This document shows, one piece after another, positions 49,441 through 61,292 of a stretch of 64,000 nt of DNA. The DNA comes from Solanum dulcamara. Its lineage: Eukaryota; Streptophyta; Magnoliopsida; Solanales; Solanaceae. Location of the stretch: the NCBI RefSeq assembly GCF_947179165.1, contig NC_077248.1, positions 14,918,256-14,982,255 on the forward strand, in the 5' to 3' direction. A model generated the notes under the pieces. That model was not told the DNA's origin and made no database searches. It saw only the letters and a program-made list of their open reading frames with translations. Within the stretch, counting starts at the first letter, position 1. Every line of letters begins with the position of its first letter. Made by a program: the position numbers and the translations under genes.

Positions 49441-52400
49441 TGTAATGACCTTGAGAGTCATTTTTAAAAATTTATGTGAAATTACCATTTTTACCCCTAT
49501 CATTAGTGCCCCCGAGTATTATTTGATCGGTTTGTGTAGTTCAAAGTGTAAAAATCTTAATGGTTTGTAAATTGTGCAAATTTTTGAGTTTTATAGAGTT
49601 AAAGGTGAAAAAGTGATTTTAGGTGCCAACTGGAGCTACGGTTCTCAGAACGGAATTCCGTCAATTCCAGCAGCTTTGAAATGTGGAAATTGGTCTAGGA
49701 GAGTTTACGGAATTAGTTTTGGAGTTGTAACAAAGATTTTAAGTCTTGAGTTGGGAATTTAAGGAATTTTAGGCCAAGATTTGACTTTGGTCAACTTTTG
49801 GAGTTTTGATACTCGGAATGGAATTCCGACGACTCCGTTGGATTCGGGGCATGGTTTTTGGTCTAGAAGAAGTGTTAGCTGAATTTTTAGAGGTCCCGAG
49901 CCCATTTTGATATTTTGAAGGCCTAAGTTGGTTTAATTGCGACTTTTTGAGTTTCGGGTCAAAGAGACCTCGAATTCATATTTTGATGGTTCCATCAGCT
50001 CTGAAATTGCCAAATTAGGCTAGTAGCATTATCGGCATGACTATCGAGACAATCGATACGAGTTTGGGGTCATTTGATGCTTTTGACTTTGAAAGTTAGC
50101 CTATGGTTGACTTTGGTCAACATTCTTAGAAAATGCACTCGGATGAAAATTCTGAATGCGCCGTTGAGTCCGGAATATCGAATTTAGTGGGGTAGCATAT
50201 CTGGTTTATTTTTATTGGGTTCCAAACGAATTCCGAGGGACCGTTGGAGACTTTAAATATTTGCAAAACCAGAAAAATCTGGTGCAGAAATCAGAATTTT
50301 TCAGACTTTTCTCTCAACTTTGAACCCTCATTTCTTAAGCATTTCAACTCCAAATCTAGTAATTCAAGAGTCTATATTCAATAGATTTTTGCGAGGAATC
50401 CATTGGTGAGCTCGGAATCTTGATTAGAAGCTTCTTTCTAGGTAGGATTTAATGTTTTAGATGCTGCCTCGACCATTTTTTTGGATTCAGATTTTTGTAA
50501 ACTTTGGAAGATGATTTCTTGGTCATCTTAGATCCGAATTCAGTGATTCAAAACTCTAAATTGTGTAGTTTTTCCATAGGAATATAGTGGTGTAATCATA
50601 AAGTGATGGGGAAGATTTATTTTTGGTAAGATTCGCGTTATAGCAGCTGTCCTTTTTATTTTCGGATTAGATTTTTGATGAACTCTGAGATTTGATATCT
50701 TGAGTATTTTGGGTCCGTTTTCAGTGATTCTTGAGGCTAAATTGCTGAGTTTTTCATAAGGATCGTTGTGGTGTGATCAGTTTTAGCTGTAGAGGCTTCA
50801 TTTCTGATAAATCGTTGTTCAAAGTTGCTGTCTTTTGCCATTTTCGTAATGAAATTGTGGTGATTTTTAGAAAATTGTATTTTCATGATTTGGAACTCGA
50901 TTCTTGCTCGATTTTAATGGGATTTTCAGCCACGAATCCTACTCAATGTGTAGAACATAATTTTCAAATAAAAATTCCAGATTTGACCCTTTTCAAAAAT
51001 AAATATTTTTTTGGACAATTTTACCCCTGATTTTAAAACCTATCAATATGGGTGTCATTGGACTCCTTGTGATGTGTTGTTTTATTGTTGATAGTGTATT
51101 GTCATTCTAAGCGCTGAATTCGAGAGTTGCTTGTCCGGTGGAGGTATTCGGATGCGGTTTCGGCAATTGAGGTAGGTTTGGCTATCTTTCTTTGAGATTG
51201 AGATGGGGTAATTAGTCATTCATATGTTATAGATTTTGGGATGGGGTTGTAGTATGAGTTGAGAATGTTATATATATTGTGATGTCCGTGTGGAGGCTTA
51301 TTTATTAATGTGTTGCCGTGACGGGGTTTATTTGTAGTACATAGCCCGTGTGGGGGCCTTATTTGTTATCTTATTTGCTTTGAGAGCATGTGAATTATGA
51401 TTTGCCTAAGAGAGAGGCTTGAGTATATTATTTGACTTGTGATGCCGCCTGAGAGATTGAGTTGGGGGGTTTGAGCATACTTGAGTATTGAAATATTGTT
51501 GAGAAAGGGGTGAATATTTAAATGAAAGTGTGTTCTTCCCGTTACTATTTATTGAGGGTAAATATCATGTGTAGGTTAAGTTTTGAGAACTTTGAACCTT
51601 ATACCACATGTGAGTTGATTATTACTTCCATGCATATGTGTTTTGATGCATTCATCCTCATTCATCATATCATGAAACATGGAAAGTTGAGAAATATGGA
51701 AATTCTTTTTGAGAAAGAAAATAAAACACCTTTAAACCTTTGTATCTTGAGTTCCTGACCGAGACAGTTTTCCGACAGGGTAGTGGATGCATTGTGATCC
51801 TAACCTTTGTATCTTGAGTCCCTGACCAAGGCAGTTTTCCGGCAGGGTAGTGGATGCATTGTGATCCCTTGACCACGAGGAGGTGGAAAGGATAATGAGA
51901 TATTGTGATTGAGGTATATGGTCTGCGAGACCCCCATGGGTCCTGCTTGGTAGCACAGCTCGGCAAGTGTATACGACAGACTGTGCGACAATCTTGATTC
52001 CACCGTACCACCACATCAATGCATCATCATATTACATTGCATTACATTGATATCTGTGCTGCTTGAATTATCTGATCAATTGTGATTATGAGCTGTTATT
52101 ACGGGTTTACTTTACTCGCGCCACTATATATATATAAATTGGCGGCACATATGCCGAAGTGAGACTTTTCTGTATGCAGGTGGAAGCGTTCCTTAGTTTA
52201 TTTCATAGGTTTGATTAATTCCTTATATTCAGTCAGCTAAAACCTACTGAGTACATGTGAATTGTACTCACCCCTACTTCTGTGTCCCTTTTTGATGCAG
52301 ATACTAGTCGGGGTACCTCATGTGGCAGTTAATATTCTAGAGGATTGTGTATTCTCAGATTAGTGGTGAGGTCCCAGAATTCGGATCGTCACTAGTCTGT

Positions 52401-52648
52401 CTTTATTTTTCAGTCTTTTGTATCATTCAGAGACTTATGTTGTATCTTCAGATTCGAACCTTGTATTAGATGCTCTTTATACTTATGACACCAGGTTTTG
52501 GGATATTTTCTTCATTGTTTTTCTTTTCACTTAAATCATGACATGATTTTCCCTTTGGGAGTCTCGTATGAGTTTTATTTTTAGGCTTACACATCAGGTT
52601 GGGTTTTGGGATGTGTGCCATCATGACTTCGATTTTTGGGTCGTGACA
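49441..52648 (+). mobile_element. solo LTR (3.2 kb), perfect 5-bp target duplication
   Basis: Starts TGTAATGACC and ends GGGTCGTGACA. AAAGT occurs directly on both sides (49436-49440 and 52649-52653). No gag or pol lies between. An internal short duplication, TTTGTATCTTGAGT-CCTGACC-A-GCAGTTTTCCG, is found at 51739-51870. ORFs at 49574, 50773 and 51670-52019 show no recognisable product. A further copy of the family begins at 63413. Confidence 0.92.
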
Positions 52649-53245
52649 AAAGTGATGTATCAGTGAAAGATTGAGAGAATAAAAAAAAGAGGAATTTTTG
52701 ATATTTTTTCAACGGATAGGGAGTATTAGTAAATATGGTAATATAATGTGTGTAAATGGGTAATTTTCCCTTTTATAAATCTTGATACCAACTCTATCCA
52801 TACTCGATTTTTTTATTTTTTATTTTTTAATTTTTATTTTTGGCACATACGCGTAAGGTTCAATTTTAAAGCACCTGATTCTGCCAAGCTCTGGATCCTA
52901 TTATTGAATCTGGGAATATTAACTTTACGTAGTGTAGAATTCTAATTTCATTAAAAGTTGCCCTATCTTTTTTATTGTGTTTTTTTCTTTTTGGCCTCTC
53001 CCATTCGAGGTCCACTCACCAAAAAACAATAAAACATAAAAAAATTAGGAGTATCACATGGGAAGGATAGATAAAGTAAAGAGGTAGGTAGGTAGGTAAG
53101 GGTGTTTTAGGACAGCCACACGAGTCTTGTTGTGCATACCTAATTAAGCACATGATATCCACAGCCCTATGAGTTGGCTCTTACCTTATTGTTTCACTAT
53201 TATTTGCCTACCCTCACTTCTCTTTCACGATTCATGTCTCCTCTC

Positions 53246-53273
53246 CAATAATAATAATAATAATAATAATAAT
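53246..53273. repeat. (AAT)9 microsatellite
   Basis: Uninterrupted AAT/ATA triplets between CTCTCC and CTCCATT. Confidence 0.9.
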
Positions 53274-53504
53274 CTCCATTCAAAGGTGAATTTAGAACAT
53301 TGAATTCATTATATTTTAAAAATTATGAATTCATAGCTATTATATATCTATAACAAATTTTATATATCTTAATATATAAATTTATACTCTGTCAGAGATG
53401 AATTTAGGTCATTGAATAAGAGTTGATAGAAATCTAGTAACTTTTGTGAGAATTTTGTATTTGTATTAAAAAATTCAATAAATATATAAGTTTGGAAACC
53501 CACT

Positions 53505-53615
53505 TATAAAGTGTCTTGCTTGTTCTAGCAGCAGAGAAGGAACCTTTTAAAGTTGTCTATCCTCTTGGTCAAGGGTTTAAATCCCTTGATCACCATATAG
53601 GCATTTATTTTGGTT
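53505..53615 (+). mobile_element. possible degenerate tRNA-derived SINE
   Basis: GGTCAAGGGTTTAAATCCC (about 53568-53586) resembles a pol III B box (GGTTCAAATCC) and lies some 35 bases after AAAGTTGTCTATCC, as in nightshade SINEs. A clear A box, tail and target duplication were not found. Confidence 0.3.
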
Positions 53616-54280
53616 CTTTTTATTTTTTAACGTGAAAATGGTGATAATTTAAATTTTGAATTTGTCTTTATAGTATGCATTAAAAGTATTAATTTCAGAT
53701 TAACGCGTATCATCACCCTGCATTCGCCTCTGCCCCCTTCCCACAACCAATCATGCATGTAACTTCATCTACTCTCTTGCCTCGATATATATGAGCACAT
53801 AAATGTTATTTACTCATCTTCAACACTCTTCTTTTGTATTCCCATTAGTGAGGAAAGGGAAAGATCGATTTGAGGGAGTACCAACTTACTTTACTCTCTA
53901 TAAATGTACCTAACACAACATACTTCGGTGGAGGGTGGGGTGGGGAAGTTAGTGAAAGGACACAAGAAATTAATGCTTGGATGTTAGATCGATAGGAACT
54001 AAAGGAGAAATAACCAATTAAATTTGAATTTTAAAGTTGTATACACTAGTAGAATAAATATTTATTTTACACTTATATCCATCAGGTTACTAATTACTCT
54101 CTTTTGCTTATTTTACTTGTCATGTTTTTTCTTTGAACGTACCTTAAGAAAATATTAATTAAAAGGATGATTTTTTAAATTATTCTTATTTACACTTTGA
54201 TTTCAATTTAATACTACGCCCCTTTTCACCACATTAATCTCGCTTCACATTTATTGAAAAAGGGTAAAGATGAAAACAAA

Positions 54281-54623
54281 TACTCCCTCCGTCCTATTTT
54301 TAGTTGTCATGATAATATTTTGCACAATCCAGAAAAAAACATTAGTTAGGAGTCTTACTTGACTAATATATCCCTTATTAACTATTTGATCTTTATTTAT
54401 TTATATGTCTCTTAATTCTAATATAATTAATGTTAAGGGTAAAGTTAAAAAATATAATTAATTCTCTCTTGATTGTTTAAATTGACAACTATTTTGGGAC
54501 AACTATTTTTAGTATACATGATAACTAACATAGAAGGGAGAGAATAATTAATTATATCTTGATTTTCTAAAAATAACAACTATTTTAGACCAACTATTTT
54601 ACTAAAATGGACGGGAGGGAATA
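54281..54623. mobile_element. Stowaway-like MITE
   Basis: Left end TA-CTCCCTCCGTCC (54281), right end GGACGGGAGGGA-A-TA (54609-54623), inverted to each other and flanked by TA, as for Tc1/mariner MITEs. The right part is internally duplicated (ACAACTATTTTGGGACAACTATTTTTAG and ACAACTATTTTAGACCAACTATTTTAC). 343 bp. Confidence 0.75.
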
Positions 54624-56341
54624 ATATTTACCAAAAGATCTATTTGTAATTATTTTATATATAATCTGATTATGCAAATATTTTTTAAACTATCAATTCA
54701 TAGAGAACTTAAATTCATCATATTTTTTTTATTGTCCAATGTTATTGAAACCAAAGATTGCGAGATAAAGATGGTGTTTCAAATGTAGCCACTTTTTAAT
54801 AGAAAGTAATAATTTCATGAGTCAATTTATGTTTTATATGGTACTTAGTACATAAGTTGTAATTAGGGGTAAGTGTGGTAATTCATGACTATTGCAAATA
54901 CTCCCTCGGTTAACTTTCCCTTGTTCATTTTAAATTTTACACGTTACTTTAGAACCAATAATTAATATAAGTAGTTTAATAATATCTATATTAATTAATG
55001 TATAATTTTAGGTCTTAAAAACTAATTTAAAAAAAGAAATTAATATTGAGAATAAAATTAAAAAATCATATTAAAAATAATAAATAAAAATAAAAATATA
55101 TTTTTGAAATATTTAACAAATAAAAGTGATGTATGAATGATATATAAAGAGGTGGGGAGCCCCTCCTTTAATTAGAATATGACTCAAGGAATCCTAAAGG
55201 TGAAACGGGTAGGTAAATATTACACATATGGAGTTAGACAAGTGGACATCTCTCTCTTTATTTCTTTCTCTTTCAAGCTATCAAAGCCAAGATAATGGAA
55301 AAGGTTTTATGAACTTTCATTCATAGGCACGAGTTGTTATCAAAGTTGTTTTCAAAGATAGAGGAGTTTTGTGGTGGTGGTTGGTTAAAAAACAAAAGAA
55401 TGAAAAATGCAATTATGAGGTAAATAATATATACTTAATCATATTGCAAAGAAGGAACAACAAAAAGTGAATAAACAACCACCCTCCTCCACTATATTAA
55501 CCCTACATTGTTGCCTAAACTTGAACCACAAGGTTTGGTATAGGAACATCACTATAAAATATTTTTACATAATCAAGTGATTGCTTATAGTTGTTATAGC
55601 AGATAATTTATTTTATTTTTAAAATTACAAATTTCATATTTTAAGAAAACTTATATATAAATATCCTTTGAATAATCTTATAATATAATATTTTTTACAT
55701 CTGACGATATATATAATTACTTTATCTCTTTAAATAAAGAGAGAGAACAAATAAAAGAGAGAAGTGGAAGGTGAACCAAACCCCATGAGCAACTACCACC
55801 ACATCGCACACTCAATCTTCTTTTTCTTCAACTATTATTCTAGCTAGTACTATGTCTTCTAGAAACTCTAGCAACATACACACAAACTCAATCTCTCATT
55901 TTTGCTTGTATGCTAGAGTAACAATATAATTAAAAAAAAAAAACTCCCCCCACCTCCAAGTCTCCAACCATATCTTATGATCTAACTCTTACTTGTATTT
56001 TAATTACTAAAAATATGTAAACCAAAAGCACATCGCTCAATTTTTCACCAAATGCTCGCTATAACTAACTTATCAGATACCATTAATAAATTATAAATGA
56101 AAACAAAAAGAGTTTTTTGCCATTATGCAGTATTATTTTAATCTGAACCAGCTTCAATATGAAGGTATGATGGTGGTAATCAAAAGGGAATAACTTCTAT
56201 ACATTAATGGTGTAAAAGAACTTTTATATTATAACTTGATTTAAATTGGATAACCATATGTAACCATCCATAAAAGTTGAAAGTAAAATAAGGTAAAATA
56301 CATGCTACAACCGTAAACTTTTTTTCTATTATTAAATCACT

Positions 56342-56401
<60 letters not shown>

Positions 56402-56548
56402 CTAGTACTAATTGAAACTTACCGACTATAATACGTACGTGGACAACGTAAAAAATTTAAATTATTAAAATATATAAGTTAAATCCAAAAAATGTTCCAA
56501 CTGCAGTCAATTTGTTTTTGGAATTTCCTTCTTCCATATGGTATGCAT
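54624..56548. other. AT-rich upstream spacer
   Basis: A second, incomplete Stowaway-like end (TACTCCCTCGGTTAAC) stands near 54900; its partner end is not evident. (TA)n at 56344-56398. No gene seen. Confidence 0.4.
56344..56398. repeat. (TA)n microsatellite
   Basis: About 27 TA units, 1.7 kb upstream of the MYB start codon. Confidence 0.95.
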
Positions 56549-56768
56549 CACTATAACAAATAAAGAATTTAGCGACAACAATATAATTGTCGCTATATAT
56601 TTATATTTAGTGATAATAATAAAATATGAATATTTATAATCAATATTCTATATAAATATCGTCGCAAAAAGGTTGTAACAATTTTGAATGCAATGGCATT
56701 AACTTAATTGCAAATAAATATTTTAGTGACCATAAATATTACCACTAAATATCTCTTTTATAATAGTG
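56549..56768. mobile_element. CACTA-like MITE (220 bp)
   Basis: Starts CACTATAACAAA and ends TTTATAATAGTG, the terminal pattern of CMC/EnSpm elements. Flanking triplets are CAT and TAT, a 3-bp target duplication with one mismatch. Inside, AGCGACAACAATATAATTGTCGCT is an extra hairpin; repeated TTTAGTG-A segments follow. Non-coding. Confidence 0.7.
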
Positions 56769-57914
56769 TATTGTCAGTAACAAAAAGCTTCAAAGTTAGC
56801 TCAATTTGATTGCTTATTGATGATATACTTTCTTTTGTGATCTGTGTGGGGTTTAAAAGTGTGGAATGTATCTAGATCGATCGACCAAGCATAAATTAAT
56901 TAAATCCGATAAGGTTGTTAGTTCAATAATAATAACTTTATTATTAATTAATATTGGTAGTGTGCAGGAAAGTTAATAATTCTGGTACATGTTGCCCATA
57001 TGGTTGGGGAAGGGTTGGGTTTGGTATATGGTTAGCTAAATAATTAATAACAGGTTGTTCAGAGTTTGGACAGAAACGAAAAAGAGAGACAAATTAAATC
57101 AGATCACACTCCTGGTCCCTTTGTCCTCATTAACCACAACTTTAATAACTCATCACTTTATACCTACCTCATAGTTAAATGACTTTCTCACTTTTACTCC
57201 AATTATTATCACTAATAAATAATATTTCATTTTACTCATATATATATCTATTGCCATAATTAATATATATTTTTATATTAGTATTAAATTTTAGTTAGTT
57301 ATAATTAGTTTTAATTACCATATTACTAATTAGTATGCTTAATTATCAAGAAATTTACTTGTGATATTATTGTGTAGATATCACTTACATCATCATCATT
57401 GCATATATAAGATTTAAACTTTTTAGTAAATAATTTGACTTATCTTATATCAACTGACAATTAAAATAATTTTTTGTATAATCGATGCAATTTAATCTTC
57501 CGTAGAAGATCATCAATTTTATTTTTCATATTACAATTTATCCTGCTTATTATAAATATATAGTAACCTATAAATACTTTTAACGTAATATTTCATATTA
57601 TATAAAATTATAATATATTCAGTGTGTAATTCTCATAAATAAGAGTCCAACAAAAATAAGACGCACGCATGTATTGTCTCATCTTTTATGTTAAGTTGAT
57701 AAAGAGATTATTTTCGATATATAAAATTATACACTTAAATATATGGTGATGATAATGTTGATGCAAATATATTATTTAAAAGAAGGAATGCCCATCAGAT
57801 CAGCCACTCCCACAAACCTGTCTCACCAACTCGCATCTAGAAGCAATTAGTGTCACTACCCGCCACCCCACACCCCCTATGAAGGAGTCTCTTTTATCTA
57901 TTGAGTCAAAAGCC
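56769..57914 (+). promoter_or_regulatory. upstream region of the MYB gene
   Basis: No ORF seen. ACCTACC at about 57164 and a CCACCCCACACCCCC stretch at about 57863-57878 resemble AC-rich elements bound by R2R3-MYBs of the phenylpropanoid pathway, which would allow autoregulation. Such short motifs occur by chance, so this is inference. Confidence 0.35.
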
Positions 57915-57921
57915 TATATAA
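57915..57921 (+). promoter_or_regulatory. TATA box of the MYB gene
   Basis: TATATAA, 169 bases before the ATG, with transcription expected about 30 bases further on, leaving a leader of roughly 140 bases. The region between contains CAAAGCTAAAAACTTCC and no upstream ATG in a convincing context. Confidence 0.5.
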
Positions 57922-58089
57922 CCCCACTTCAAGACTTAAAAAGGCAGGCTTTGATTCTCAAGCATCACAACCAAAGCTAAAAACTTCCATTATCCCTCCT
58001 CTATAACTTGTACTATATATATATATACAAACACTTGGAAAAAAAAAATTAGAAAAGGTATAGGTAGTTTTGTTAAGTAATTTGGCTAA

Positions 58090-59182
58090 ATGGGAAGGTC
58101 ACCTTGTTGTGAGAAGGCACATACAAATAAAGGAGCATGGACTAAAGAAGAAGATGAAAGACTTATTGCTTACATTAGAGCTCATGGTGAAGGTTGTTGG
58201 AGGTCTCTTCCTAAAGCTGCTGGACTTCTCCGATGCGGCAAAAGTTGTCGTCTCCGATGGATTAATTACTTGAGACCTGATCTGAAACGTGGTAACTTTA
58301 CTGAAGAAGAAGATGAACTCATTATCAAACTACATAGCCTCCTTGGAAACAAGTACGTTTAATCATATTTTATTTTGACCTACTTGTTAAATTAAACGAG
58401 TTGAGCCAGATTCAGAATTTAAATTTGATAAGATTCAATATTTATGTTGTTATACCTATAAAACTTTTAAAATTATGAATTCAAAATTGAATATTTCCCT
58501 TTTTTAAAATTTTAGTTCAAAATTTAAAATTTCATATTTTCTTTCAAAAGAGATGATTATATTGTTTATATTGTAGCAGAGTAATGAAGAGGCCTTGGAC
58601 TAGTACTAAATTATCTTCTTGTTTCCATATGATAGGTGGTCGCTTATAGCAGGAAGATTACCCGGAAGAACAGATAACGAGATAAAAAATTATTGGAACA
58701 CGCATATAAGAAGAAAGCTTTTGAGTCGGGGTATTGATCCAACGACACATCGGTCAATCAACGAGCCTACTACGTCACCAAAAGTGACAACCATTACTTT
58801 TGCTGCTGCTCATGACAGTACTAAAGATATTGATCATCAAGATCATATGATAAATATCAAAGCCGAATTTGTTGAATCGAGCAAAGAAGATAATAATGAA
58901 ATTCAAGAAAAGTCATCATGTCTTCCTGACTTAAATCTTGAGCTCAGAATTAGTCCTCCACACCATCAACAAATGGATCATCATCGTCATCAACGATCAA
59001 GCTCTTTATGTTTTACATGTAGTTTGGGTATACAAAACAGTAAAGATTGCAGTTGCAGTGAAACTAATGGAACTAATGGATGCAGTAATAATATTGCAAG
59101 TATGAACATTATGGCTGGTTATGACTTTTTGGGCTTGAAGACTAATGGTCTTTTGGACTATAGAACTTTGGAAACTAAGTGA
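58090..59182 (+). CDS. MYB4-like: R2R3-MYB transcriptional repressor, subgroup 4 (MYB4/MYB308-like)
   Basis: Two exons, 58090-58352 and 58636-59182, joined by a GT-AG intron, give 269 codons. R2 occupies about residues 14-63 (W17, W37, W57) and R3 about 67-114 (F70, W89, W108). E76-R95 fits the bHLH-binding signature [DE]Lx2[RK]x3Lx6Lx3R. GIDPTTHR follows. The C-terminal half carries the subgroup-4 marks: EAR motif LNLEL (187-191), zinc-finger-like [16 protein letters not shown] (213-228), and the end motif with GYDFLGL and LDYRTLETK. Family members are nuclear repressors of phenylpropanoid genes such as C4H and of lignin/flavonoid branches, and can titrate bHLH partners. No stop or frameshift; start MGRSPCCEK is canonical. 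Closest type by eye is tomato THM27/Antirrhinum MYB308; the exact orthologue is unsettled. Confidence 0.95.
58353..58635 (+). other. intron of the MYB gene
   Basis: Donor ACAA|GTACGT, acceptor GATAG|GTGG. Joining restores the codon for K88 and continues with W89 of R3. This is the conserved second intron position of plant R2R3-MYBs; the common first intron is absent, so exon 1 codes all of R2 and half of R3. 283 bases, T-rich. Confidence 0.92.
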
Positions 59183-60505
59183 TTGGATAAGTATTATGCA
59201 TCATGATCTTAATTTGATGTGTATAGAGAAAAAAAAAAGAGTATAAGAATGTCAAGAGAGAATTGTAAAAGAGAGTTGAGAATATTAATCTTCTAGCTAA
59301 TTTTTTCTCTTGGTTGTAAACTTTTACAGTATAATTACATTTAGTTCAAAACACAGTAAATATGGAGCATCTATGATTCTATTAAAGTTCACTTTAGTGG
59401 TAGTTATTCTTCCCTCTTATTCATGTTGGGCATGTTTAAGTACTAATTTTCTTAAACATGTATATCAAATATATTCAAAATATATAAAATGGTCCTTTTA
59501 AATGAGTGTTGGTGAGAGTTTCACATGTCATTTTTTTTTACTGTAATATATATAAATGAACTTTTACATCAAGTGTGTCCAACAAAGTTCTATTATTAAG
59601 GATAAAAAGGTTAAAATTGTCCTTGACCTTTGCTAATTAACCTATCCAGATTATTTTTTTACTTTAATAATTGAGGTCAAAACTATCCTTGCCGCACCAA
59701 ATCGAGCTAGATTAATTTGCTCTTAATACTTACTGTCTAACGACATAAGATTTCCAACAGCCTTCATTCTCAAAAAAAAAAAAAAAAGTCAAAATGTTCT
59801 TTGAACTATGCAAGATGATCCAAATGATGATATGCTTCTGTTGTTAGTTAATAAGGACAAATTTAACCTAGTGACAAAGTAGATCTGACCTCAACTATTA
59901 AGAGAGCATATTTGAATTATTTTGCAATGTGTAGAGGTAATTAATTTTAGACCTTTTCCCTTATATAGTTTCTAAAAAGAGAAATATGTTATTTTTTAAA
60001 GCAAACTTAAAAAAAAGAGAAATTTCCGCTCATATATAAAATGAGGCACAAAGTATATCTTATTTGTGTTGTAATATAATTGTGATTATATTTCTCTATA
60101 TTTCCCCTTAATGTTATCTAACATTATTAACATAGTTTGTTATTATTATTATTATCATTATTATTTGTAAATCTTGATATTTCAACAAAATCGTCGTTCT
60201 TATCTTATGTACGGCCCATTGTGATGAATCTTGGATATATCGAATTAATTTTGAAGGCCTCAATTAGACCAATATTTTCTGTTCATTACTTTTCTATAAA
60301 TAGATTTTTTTATTCTTTGTATTCCTTTTCAAATCGAGGAAATTTATATTGTAAATTAGTTGTATATGTCTCTATGTGGGGTTGGTCATGTTGGGGCAAC
60401 TGGATAAACAGTGAAAGGATGAGAAGAAAAGAAGATGGGCAAGAGGTTGGTAACCTATCTCCTCTATTATTACTTATAATATAATAACTAATACAAAAAA
60501 AAAAA
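59183..60505. other. MYB 3' flank and AT-rich spacer
   Basis: Probable 3' UTR follows the stop; no single poly(A) signal stands out. The ORFs at 59310 and 60137 have no recognisable features. Nothing else seen. Confidence 0.4.
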
Positions 60506-60760
60506 AATTGCTGCTTCATCCATCTCAAATTAGTTGTGATATTTTATTTTTCTAAAGGCAAATTATTATGTGAACTTCTTAAATCAAATTGATATGAGAA
60601 AAGTTCTAACTTGTAATACTTATCGTATAACTTCTGAATATCTAAATTTTAATTTTAAAATATTGAGTTGAGCGTTTAATCCAATTTAATTTTGAAGATT
60701 AGTCAAATTGACTGCTGAAAGTGAATAAGGACAGCTAATTTGGGATTGAGGGGGTATATT
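60506..60760. mobile_element. Stowaway-like MITE
   Basis: CATCCATCTCAAATTAGTTGTGA at about 60518 and ACAGCTAATTTGGGATTGAGGGGGTA at about 60732-60757 are inverted copies of each other, the usual TIR of this MITE type in plants. Borders are approximate (about 250 bp). Non-coding. Confidence 0.6.
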
Positions 60761-61194
60761 AATTCATACAATCATACAACTTAAATTGTTGTAAAAAGTT
60801 ATTTATATTTTAAAATTACTATTAGCTCTACTTATAATTATGAAAAGTAATTTAATTATATAAATGCTTTATAGTGCCATATAAAATGCGTGAATAAGCT
60901 AACTACTGTCCATAACTCCACCAACCGAACAATTATTATTCTAGTAATGATCTAACTACCTGCCATTCCCCTCTAGACTCTAATCACCAAACTTACATTT
61001 CTAATTTCTTTTCACTACCAAAATTTAGTGAGGAATTTTCCTTTTGCACATTTATCACTAAGATATTATGATTATAGTATGTATTTTTTGTATATGCAAA
61101 TTATTACATTGCAAATAATTAGGACTCCTTCCCTCATCAAAGGGTATATGTTGGGATATTTGTTTGTACCTAAAGCAGCTTAAAAAATAATTGG

Positions 61195-61292
61195 GTCTGT
61201 TTGACTTTAACTTATTTAAAGTAGCTTTAAAAAATTATTTTTTTAATTTATAAGCTACTTTAAATAAATTAAGTCAAACATGCGCTTAGTCT
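61195..61292. mobile_element. small foldback element
   Basis: TTTGACTTTAACTTATTTAAAGTAGCTT pairs with AAGCTACTTTAAATAAATTAAGTCAAA across a T-rich loop, giving a stem of about 27 bp. Outer bases (GGGTCTG and CATGCGC) resemble ends of hAT-like MITEs. About 98 bp. Confidence 0.6.

Larger units (their letters stand above)
52654..54280. other. low-copy intergenic DNA with microsatellite and possible SINE
   Basis: No gene seen. It contains (AAT)n at 53246-53273 and the possible SINE at 53505-53615. The ORF at 52748-52945 is Phe-rich translation of T runs. Confidence 0.4.

Noticed and set aside
51670..52019. Three overlapping minus-strand ORFs of 67-114 codons
   Set aside because: They lie within the solo LTR over a short internal duplication, in different frames, with no recognisable product.
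46100..52800. Terminal inverted repeats around the second ULP1 remnant
   Set aside because: AT-rich stretches near 46110-46160 and 52690-52790 look loosely inverted, but I could not find an alignment better than chance.
58070..58273. Overlapping frame in MYB exon 1
   Set aside because: Out of frame with R2 and lacking an ATG start; the MYB frame is unambiguous.
60137..60528. 115- and 72-codon ORFs on opposite strands
   Set aside because: They come from T- and A-rich DNA, have no motifs and overlap each other.
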